Shown: piece by piece, positions 1-5,627 of the stretch
Numbering within the stretch: position 1 is the first letter of the stretch
How the letters are laid out: every line of letters begins with the position of its first letter
Virus record (IMG/VR): IMGVR_UViG_3300043427_002463
Span: 1-36,377 of that record
Strand: one strand, 5' to 3'
Source: a virus
DNA length: 36,377 nt
Notes under the pieces: generated by a model
The model's input: the letters and a program-made list of their open reading frames with translations, nothing else
Databases searched by the model: none
Told to the model about the DNA's origin: nothing
Program-made: the position numbers and the translations under genes

Positions 1-126
1 CCCAGGACCAAAGGCCCAGGACCAAAGGCCCAGGACCAAAGGCCCAGGACCAAAGGCCCAGGACCAAAGGCCCAGGACCAAAGGCCCAGGACCAAAGGCC
101 CAGGACCAAAGGCCCAGGACCAAAGG
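1..126. repeat. 14-bp tandem repeat, nine perfect copies
   Basis: The unit CCCAGGACCAAAGG occurs nine times head to tail without a mismatch and stops abruptly just before the 3' end of the amidotransferase gene. The unit length is not a multiple of three and there are no spacers, so this is neither a coding repeat nor a CRISPR array. It starts at the first base of the window, so the true copy number is unknown. It could be part of a genome terminus, a protein-binding array, or a place where assembly stalled on a repeat. Confidence 0.97.
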
Positions 127-133
127 CTAACCC

Positions 134-1081
134 TCATTTCCGCTTTTTTCTTTTTTTGACTGGGACCGTCGTTTTTTCCTCTATGAATTGAAGCACGATT
201 TTTTCCCTTACTTGATCCGACAATTCCATGCGCATCATTTCCGAAAATCCATTTAGGACGGTATATAGTTCCTCAAGAGACCGCGCCGATTCCATTTCAT
301 AATTGAAAAAATCCATTTCCCCGGTGTATTGAAGCGCGGAAATAAAATCATCAATTTCCTCAGAATGTCGGGAAAAATCCACCGAACCGTCGTTCCAGTA
401 AAACGGATCGGAAATATATTCGGAATCCAATCCCGAATAATTCCCCCCGATTGAAAGGGAATAAAATCCTTTCCCATAATCCGATTTTTTAACCTTGATC
501 GGATTGTCCGATTTTCCTACAACGATTTTCCGGAGCGCGATTTTTTGAAAATCCTTCCCTAGATTATGACTGCAAAAAATCCTACCGTCGGAATATAACG
601 GCGCGGTATCGTCAATAATAACGATTGTTTCCTCTTTACTGACCATGAAAACCGAAAAATAACCCTCAATACTTTCGGTATCAAAATCGGTTTTTAGTAA
701 ATGGTGCAATAATGCTTCAGAATCGTTAGTGGTTTTTGTGTTATGTTTTCCCGGGACATTGACCACCCCATTGTGGGTTAGGTGATAACCCTGGAAATAG
801 AAAGGATGCGCATAGGCTAACCCTTGACCGTTAGTGCTAGTCCTATGGTGAATCACAACGCTATCAATGGTTTTTATCCTGGGATCATAGTGGGAATAAA
901 GTATTTCCATCAATTCGAGATAGAAAATCGACGGATTCAATCCCTTCAGGGTATCAATTTCCCCCGATTTTCTTCGGATAATCGCACCATATCCGTCATT
1001 GTCATGTGTCAATGAAATGAATTGTTTGATGGTTTTAATGTCATCAAAACTAAAATCGTTTATCAAGATATGCTTGCACAT
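134..1081 (-). CDS. Class II glutamine amidotransferase-like protein
   Basis: This 315-residue protein has the hallmarks of the Ntn-type glutaminase fold. Cys2 directly follows the initiator Met, so Met removal would expose the N-terminal nucleophile. HHRTST (78-83) carries the substrate-binding Arg, HNG (103-105) the oxyanion Asn-Gly pair, and NDSEAL (119-124) the Asp that holds the glutamine alpha-amino group. In this family glutamine is hydrolysed and ammonia passed to a partner synthetase or ligase. The C-terminal half (from about 160) is not recognised and ends in a Lys/Arg tail. The start is set by an AAAGGAAAA ribosome site and by the need for Met-Cys. The amidoligase gene lies 19 nt upstream on the same strand, so the two probably act together. 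Family assignment is firm; the substrate is unknown. Confidence 0.85.
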   Translation of the reverse strand: MCKHILINDFSFDDIKTIKQFISLTHDNDGYGAIIRRKSGEIDTLKGLNPSIFYLELMEILYSHYDPRIKTIDSVVIHHRTSTNGQGLAYAHPFYFQGYHLTHNGVVNVPGKHNTKTTNDSEALLHHLLKTDFDTESIEGYFSVFMVSKEETIVIIDDTAPLYSDGRIFCSHNLGKDFQKIALRKIVVGKSDNPIKVKKSDYGKGFYSLSIGGNYSGLDSEYISDPFYWNDGSVDFSRHSEEIDDFISALQYTGEMDFFNYEMESARSLEELYTVLNGFSEMMRMELSDQVREKIVLQFIEEKTTVPVKKRKKRK

Positions 1082-1100
1082 TGTGTATTTTTCCTTTCAA

Positions 1101-2057
1101 TTAAACGTCGATTTTTTGCAATTCATCATAGGACTTGAGAGAATTGACGCGCTTCAAAGTATCTTCCGCAACGTCAAGGGGAATCCCATTTTTTTCAGTC
1201 ATTTTTTTGAGAAAATACCTCATTGATTTTTTAGATAATCCCGCTTTTTTCCCGGCGAGTCTCTTATATACGACGTTAGCCAATGCGACGTAATGGTTCA
1301 GTTTTTCCGCATCAAAGGTAGGGGAGAAAAACCTAAATTCGAGTCGGTCCCCCTGGAAAAAAATCATAGAGTATTTTTGACCATCCACGCCGATCCCTAA
1401 TTTATTGCAATAGGAACTATCCCGGCGCGATTTTGCCACAAAATTGAAAAGAAAATCCAATTCTCTCGTGGGGATATTGGATTCACACTGTAAACCTAAA
1501 TAGTTATTGAGGTTAATGTGAAGTCCGCATGACGTATTGAATCGCGCATCAATGTCTTTCAAGTGTTCCAGGATTTTCTCATTGTCCCGGATTGTTTCCT
1601 TAGACGCGTAATAGTTCCAACATACTTCCGCGTCAGTCTCTTCGGAATCGGTATCAATACTTGAATCAGTGACGACTTTGAAGGACGTGTTTCCGGTCAT
1701 GTTTTTAAGGTCCGATTCCAATTCCCGGCGCGCTGAATCCCCCCCGGTTCCGGAAATCGTCAATCCACAATCGCCGCCACAATCATAATCGTTGCACGCG
1801 TCGTCAATCCATTGATCGACATTAAAATAGTCTTCCAGTCTTCTGGCCTCACTTCTATCCATGTTGAAATAGTTCATAAGAATTTCCACCGCACCCTCAG
1901 AAAACAAGGATTCACGATAAGATTCCAGGCACGCGTCGTCGTCATGATCCGCATGGTCTGAATCACATGGGATCATTGTTTCCAATTCGATCCCGACGTG
2001 GAACCCGTCGGAAATAACAGTGTCTTTTCTGAGATTATTCTTTTTTTGCTTTTTCAT
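1101..2057 (-). CDS. Amidoligase (COOH-NH2 ligase, glutamine-synthetase-like fold)
   Basis: This 318-residue protein matches the pattern of the Amidoligase_2 type of ligase, which is predicted to join an amine to a carboxylate using ATP. Visible motifs, in order, are GIELE (22-26), TDSSID (130-135), SCGLHINL (176-183) and RLEFRFF (238-244). These correspond to the metal-, nucleotide- and substrate-binding strands of the family. An acidic, Cys/His-rich insertion (about 31-107, with CDSDHADHDDD and DCGGDC) separates the first two motifs and is unusual. The start is supported by the AGGAAAGGGA ribosome site. A glutamine amidotransferase follows and a small membrane peptide precedes it. Such pairs are known from other phages and bacterial clusters and are thought to modify peptides, cell wall or small molecules. 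The actual target here is unknown. Confidence 0.82.
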   Translation of the reverse strand: MKKQKKNNLRKDTVISDGFHVGIELETMIPCDSDHADHDDDACLESYRESLFSEGAVEILMNYFNMDRSEARRLEDYFNVDQWIDDACNDYDCGGDCGLTISGTGGDSARRELESDLKNMTGNTSFKVVTDSSIDTDSEETDAEVCWNYYASKETIRDNEKILEHLKDIDARFNTSCGLHINLNNYLGLQCESNIPTRELDFLFNFVAKSRRDSSYCNKLGIGVDGQKYSMIFFQGDRLEFRFFSPTFDAEKLNHYVALANVVYKRLAGKKAGLSKKSMRYFLKKMTEKNGIPLDVAEDTLKRVNSLKSYDELQKIDV

Positions 2058-2088
2058 GATTAGTCCCTTTCCTTATCAGTGTTTTCGG

Positions 2089-2151
2089 TTATTTGAGCAA
2101 AGGCGCAACGATAGCTAATCCAATAAAAATAAATCCCCATAGTGTCGGCAT
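2089..2151 (-). CDS. 20-residue single-span membrane peptide
   Basis: A short open frame starts with ATG after AAAGGAAAGGGAAAACC, the same style of ribosome site as the two genes that follow. Its product begins MPTLWGFIFIG and continues hydrophobic to a C-terminal Lys, so nearly the whole peptide would fill one membrane span. It ends 31 nt before the amidoligase start. No family is recognised. It may be a leader-like peptide, a membrane anchor or partner for the amidoligase, or a chance frame. The good ribosome site and the hydrophobic character argue for a real gene. Confidence 0.5.
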   Translation of the reverse strand: MPTLWGFIFIGLAIVAPLLK

Positions 2152-2176
2152 AATGGTTTTCCCTTTCCTTTGTTTC

Positions 2177-2205
2177 ATTCTATTCTATGTTACCTTAAAA
2201 GTAAA
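2177..2205 (-). promoter_or_regulatory. Candidate promoter of the amidoligase cassette
   Basis: On the minus strand TTTACT is followed after 17 nt by TAGAAT, resembling a housekeeping-sigma promoter. It points to the membrane peptide, amidoligase and amidotransferase genes, and the predicted start of transcription is about 20 nt from the first ATG. The hexamers are only moderate matches and the region is AT-rich, so this is tentative. Confidence 0.3.
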
Positions 2206-2395
2206 CAATCCAATATCATGCAAGCGCCGCACCATTTACTTGACAATAAAAACAATGGGTTAAGACGGCACACATTTTGAAAATTGCCTATTTCCTGGAC
2301 ACTGTAAAAGGACCAGACAGCCTCAACTAAAAAAGTTTAATCGCCCCTGTTTTCCTCTCTTTTTTTGCTTGCGCTCAACGGAAAAGATTGAAATA

Positions 2396-2479
2396 ATGGT
2401 AAAGTCAACTCTTTTCGTTCAGTCAGTAGTCAATCTACTGTGTCTGATAATGTTTATTATGTTAACCGTCTCTAAGTAG
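2396..2479 (+). CDS. Possible 27-residue membrane microprotein
   Basis: An ATG frame of 27 codons encodes a polar start (MVKSTLFVQS) and then a continuous hydrophobic segment of about 15 residues ending before SK. This would fit a single membrane span. The ribosome site is poor: GGAAAAG lies about 10 nt away. A 6-bp inverted repeat, CAGTAG/CTACTG (2424-2440), lies inside it. AT-rich DNA often yields hydrophobic frames by chance, so this is tentative. Confidence 0.2.
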   Translation: MVKSTLFVQSVVNLLCLIMFIMLTVSK

Positions 2480-2548
2480 TTGATTTCACTGGGTGAAAAA
2501 CCCCCCGATCCGACCGAACCCTATCACAAAAAATACTGACCACTAATT

Positions 2549-2579
2549 GGTCCGGATCTTGCATACCATGGTTCGGACC
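2549..2579. repeat. Spaced inverted repeat GGTCCG...CGGACC
   Basis: GGTCCG (2549-2554) and CGGACC (2574-2579) are perfect inverted copies separated by 19 nt, with similar flanks (TT before each GGTCCG arm when read outward). There is no T-run after either arm, so a terminator is unlikely. It may be a protein-binding site or part of a packaging site. Confidence 0.5.
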
Positions 2580-2601
2580 TAAGTACTTGTAATCATTAGG
2601 G

Positions 2602-2692
2602 TGTGTCACCCTGGACACATGGCCCGGAGGACTCATGTCATAGAGGACGCGTGTCATGCAAGACACATCCCCTGTGTCACGCCGGACACATC
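2602..2692. promoter_or_regulatory. Array of four dyads TGTGTC-N6-GACACA
   Basis: Two perfect dyads (2603-2620 and 2674-2691 regions) share TGTGTC-N6-GACACA. A third (2652-2668) has GTGTC-N6-GACAC, and a fourth (2636-2652) is degenerate (TGTC-N6-GAC). The starts are 32, 16 and 23 nt apart. A partial copy, TCACCCTGG, recurs at 2744-2752. Repeated short dyads next to a terminase gene could be sites for the small terminase subunit, as the cosB R sites are in lambda. They could equally be an operator array for a regulator encoded elsewhere. The pattern is seen directly; its role is inferred. Confidence 0.75.
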
Positions 2693-2693
2693 A

Positions 2694-2722
2694 GGGGGAC
2701 GGGGGGGCTGGGGGGCCGCGGG
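2694..2722 (+). other. G-run cluster, potential G-quadruplex
   Basis: Four runs of G on the plus strand (5, 7, 6 and 3 residues) are separated by 2-nt loops and one 4-nt loop. This satisfies the common G3+N1-7 rule with very short loops. It begins two bases after the last TGTGTC dyad and lies about 105 nt before the terminase gene. It could affect transcription, replication or packaging. Confidence 0.7.
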
Positions 2723-2825
2723 CCGTTCGTGGTCGTAGACGTATCACCCTGGCCTAAATACGCGCACCCGCATCGGTTTTACTTTTTCGGTTTACATTGG
2801 GCAATAACTGCCTATCCTGAAGTCA

Positions 2826-3794
2826 ATGACTGACAAGAAGCAGAGACGCGAGGAGCGCATGGCCCAAGTTAAAGCGGAGCTTTTCGAGGAGCATCCGGAG
2901 CGGGCAGGGAAGCCCCCGAACATCGCAATCGCCCACGCCAAGACCGCCGAGAACAAAGATCCAATCGGCCTTTCCCAGAAGGGCGGGCGAAACAAGCTCC
3001 CCGAGGGAACTTCGATCCGCAAAGAGCTTACCTTCAACACCTATATCGCCCAGATCGAGGAGCCTCGGTCCTTCTTAAACCTGCTCCCCGAGTCCATGAA
3101 GGAGGCCGTTACCACGGTCCCGCAGGACTTGGTGGACCTAGACGAAGACTCGCTCCTGGTTCGTCTTGAAGAAAACTACAAGTACAAGCCCACCGCGTCA
3201 GTGGAAGCGATGAGAAACAACTTCTGGATGGAGTTTGACCGCGTAGCGGTAACGCGCAACGAAGTCATGAACCAGAGCAATATCTATCTCGGGGTCGTGT
3301 CTCGGGAGCATTTCCACAATATGCTCCGCACTGGTCATCATGTCCTTGCGTACATCTTGTGTCGCCCGCCCGAGTACGAAGCGGTGATGCGGGGGCTTCT
3401 TAATCTCTCGACCAGGAAGATCCGGGACGTACTAAACATCCCGCTTCAGAAGGCCGACGGGTCTGTTCAAGATCCTAAGATTATCGAACTGGTACTGAAG
3501 GCGGCTGCGATGGTAGACCTCCGAGCCAAAGGTGGATATGTTCAGAGGTCCGAGACGAAGAACCTGACCATGATGAAGCAGGAGACTACGAGCTACACTA
3601 CGGTCTTTAATGCGGCCTCTTCTACTAAGTCCCCCGATATTGCGTCCCTTACGGCTGACATTGACGCGAAAATTGCGGCTCTTGAGAAAGAGATGCAAGC
3701 GGTCCCTGGGATTGCTCATCAACCCTCCGAGCCGACCGTATCTATTACAGATGTGGAGTACGCTGACTTCCGTGAGAAGGGCGACTTGGTTTGA
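2826..3794 (+). CDS. Putative terminase small subunit
   Basis: The 322-residue product is not recognised by a clear motif. Its place directly before, and overlapping, the large terminase gene is the standard position of the DNA-recognition subunit. The N-terminal 30 residues are highly charged (MTDKKQRREERMAQVK), a basic segment that could contact DNA. The middle is mostly helical in character, and residues 280-300 (DIDAKIAALEKEMQ) could form a short coiled coil. It is longer than many small subunits (about 150-200 residues). The ribosome site before 2826 is weak (CTGAAG). An alternative ATG at 2859 has GAGGAG only 3 nt away. The dyad array just upstream could be its binding site. Confidence 0.55.
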   Translation: MTDKKQRREERMAQVKAELFEEHPERAGKPPNIAIAHAKTAENKDPIGLSQKGGRNKLPEGTSIRKELTFNTYIAQIEEPRSFLNLLPESMKEAVTTVPQDLVDLDEDSLLVRLEENYKYKPTASVEAMRNNFWMEFDRVAVTRNEVMNQSNIYLGVVSREHFHNMLRTGHHVLAYILCRPPEYEAVMRGLLNLSTRKIRDVLNIPLQKADGSVQDPKIIELVLKAAAMVDLRAKGGYVQRSETKNLTMMKQETTSYTTVFNAASSTKSPDIASLTADIDAKIAALEKEMQAVPGIAHQPSEPTVSITDVEYADFREKGDLV

Positions 3795-5350
3795 GTGAGT
3801 TAGATCCGGTCCGGGATATCAAGTTAGAGAAGTTGAAGCTCCTTGAGGAGAAGGCCCGGATGGTTCGGGGGCTTCCTCACTTGTACGGGTTTAAGGATTA
3901 TTCCTGGAGTCGGGAGTTCTTGGACTCGGATGACAGGACTGTACTGCTTACAGCAGCAAACCAGTTGGGTAAGTCTACGTCTCAGATTAGGAAGATTGTG
4001 GAGTATGCCACAAATGTCCAGGCGTGGCCCAAGCGGTTTCGGAGGACTCCGAGGCAGTTTTGGTATTTGTACCCCACGGCTCAAGTGGCGACTGCGGAGT
4101 TTCACACGAAGTGGAAGCCTGACATTTTGCCGAAGGACAGTTTTAAGGACGATCCCCAGTACGGGTGGAGAGCGGAGTTTAAGAACCGGGGCGACATCAG
4201 TGCGATTTACTTCAATAGCGGAGTTGCGCTGTACTTTAAGACCTACGCACAGGACGTGCAGCACCTTCAGTCCGGTACGGTGGATTATGTCGCCTGTGAC
4301 GAGGAGTTACCGCTTGAGCTGTGGGACGAGATCAACTTTCGAAGAAACGCGGTAGACGGGTATTTCTCAATGGTGTTCACGGCTACCTTGGGGCAGGAGT
4401 TCTGGAGGCTTGCTATGGAGCCTCGGGCGGGGGAGACGGAGACGCTTCAGTTTGCGAAGAAGCTCCGTGCCTCGCTGTTTGACTGTCAGCACTTTCTTGA
4501 TGGTACGCCATCGCACTGGTCGCTTGAAAAAATCCACCGGACCATCGCTATGTGTAAGTCCGAGGCCGAGGTACAGCGACGGGTTTACGGTCGGTTCGTA
4601 AAGGACGAGGGGTTGAAGTATCCGTCGTTTGAGCGGGGGAAGAACATCCAAGCTCCTATGGACATACCCGCACACTGGCCGATTTATGTCGGGGTGGATA
4701 TTGGGGCCGGGGGAGACGAGAACCACCCGAGCGCAATTACGTTTGTGGCGGTGAAGCCTGATTATCGGTATGGCCGGGTGTTTCGGCATTGGCGTGGGGA
4801 CGATAAGGTTTACACGATGTCGGACGTGGCGGTGAAGTACATGGAGCTATCGCAGGACTTGAACGTGACTGCGGCGTTTTACGACTACCATGCGAAGGAC
4901 TTTAAGACGATTACGGACCGGATGGGTTTGTCGTTTATCCCGGCTGAGAAGAAGCATGATGTGGGCGAGCAGGTGATTAACGTGCTTTTTAAGAACAATA
5001 TGCTCGACATCGACAATACGGTGGAGTGTCAGCCGATCGTCAACGAGTTAACGACCCTGCAACTGGGGACGGATAAGCGTAAAGCGAAGGACGACTCTGT
5101 TGACTCGATGCGGTATGCTTTGACGAAGATTCCGTTTGATTTTACTCATGTAGGTTTTGTACCAACAAGAGAGGTAATAAGGGCTAAGTCACTGAGTCCA
5201 CTTGAAGTGGCTCACGTGGAGCGGAACAAGGATCGACTAAGGATGCTTGCTCCGAAGGACAATTCGGGGTTTAATGGGGTGCAGGATGAAATTAGGCTTT
5301 GGAACGAAGTTATCGGAACAGACCTCTCAGACTATGAGGACTTCTTTTGA
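3791..5350 (+). CDS. terL: Terminase large subunit (ATPase/nuclease)
   Basis: This 519-residue motor protein cuts concatemeric DNA and drives it through the portal with ATP. The Walker A-like AANQLGKST (55-63) and Walker B VDYVACDEE (164-172, with the catalytic Glu) form the ATPase. RNase-H-like nuclease acids lie in GVDIG (D303), AFYDYH (D365) and KDDSVDSMRYAL (D434, D435, D438). The start is TTG, overlapping the TGA of the previous gene (TTGA), with GAAGGG upstream, so translation is probably coupled. The next gene begins inside its last 17 nt. Assignment is firm. Confidence 0.95.
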   Translation: MSELDPVRDIKLEKLKLLEEKARMVRGLPHLYGFKDYSWSREFLDSDDRTVLLTAANQLGKSTSQIRKIVEYATNVQAWPKRFRRTPRQFWYLYPTAQVATAEFHTKWKPDILPKDSFKDDPQYGWRAEFKNRGDISAIYFNSGVALYFKTYAQDVQHLQSGTVDYVACDEELPLELWDEINFRRNAVDGYFSMVFTATLGQEFWRLAMEPRAGETETLQFAKKLRASLFDCQHFLDGTPSHWSLEKIHRTIAMCKSEAEVQRRVYGRFVKDEGLKYPSFERGKNIQAPMDIPAHWPIYVGVDIGAGGDENHPSAITFVAVKPDYRYGRVFRHWRGDDKVYTMSDVAVKYMELSQDLNVTAAFYDYHAKDFKTITDRMGLSFIPAEKKHDVGEQVINVLFKNNMLDIDNTVECQPIVNELTTLQLGTDKRKAKDDSVDSMRYALTKIPFDFTHVGFVPTREVIRAKSLSPLEVAHVERNKDRLRMLAPKDNSGFNGVQDEIRLWNEVIGTDLSDYEDFF

Positions 5351-5627
5351 CACTGAGACGATTTTGGCTATCATAGAGTCATGTAGTCGCAACGGAGTGG
5401 CTAAGTTCTCATGTGGAGGGCTAGAGCTTAGTTTCCTCCAGGTAGACAAGGCTCCGGTCACAGAGCCAGTATTCGTAAGACCTGAAGTTCAGGCCGCACA
5501 GAGTTCCCAGGCAAAGGATTCTCTAACTAAAGAAGAGGCACTCATCAAGGCGAACACGCTAGAGCAGATGCTCCTTGATGACCCGTTAGAGTATGAAAAT
5601 CTCCTCCGCGCTAGGGAAATTGAATGA
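5334..5627 (+). CDS. Hypothetical protein between terminase and portal
   Basis: This 97-residue protein is read from ATG at 5334, overlapping the end of terL by 17 nt. It ends in an ATGA overlap with the portal gene. Residues 1-35 (TSFDTETILAIIESCSRNGV) suggest a helix followed by a strand. Residues 38-60 are Pro/Val-rich and the C-terminus is a charged helix. No motif is recognised. The tight packing between terL and portal suggests a small head protein or packaging factor. A longer in-frame start at 5247 would overlap terL by over 100 nt and has no better ribosome site. Confidence 0.75.
   Translation: MRTSFDTETILAIIESCSRNGVAKFSCGGLELSFLQVDKAPVTEPVFVRPEVQAAQSSQAKDSLTKEEALIKANTLEQMLLDDPLEYENLLRAREIE

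Larger units (their letters stand above)
2152..2825. other. Intergenic control region between divergent gene groups
   Basis: This is the longest stretch with no convincing long gene. The left part (to about 2470) is AT-rich, with a candidate minus-strand promoter, a plus-strand TTGACA at 2240-2245 with a poor -10 (TAAGAC, 15-nt spacing), and a 27-codon hydrophobic frame at 2396-2479. The right part turns GC-rich and holds a spaced inverted repeat (2549-2579), four TGTGTC-type dyads (2602-2692) and a G-run cluster (2694-2722). Just before the terminase gene, TTTACA-N16-TATCCT (ending about 2820) resembles a promoter but would give almost no leader. The location beside the terminase genes fits an operator region, a packaging (cos/pac) site, or both. 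Confidence 0.7.

Noticed and set aside
1-126. CRISPR array
   Set aside because: Repeats are directly adjacent with no spacers, and the unit is only 14 bp.
2472-2833. Two open frames in the control region (minus 2472-2666 and plus 2603-2833)
   Set aside because: Both cross the dyad array and G-run cluster, have odd composition (many Pro, His, Gly, Arg) and no ribosome site, so they are better explained by the repeats.
5247-5333. Upstream extension of the gene between terL and portal
   Set aside because: It would lie wholly inside terL; the ATG at 5334 gives a normal short overlap.
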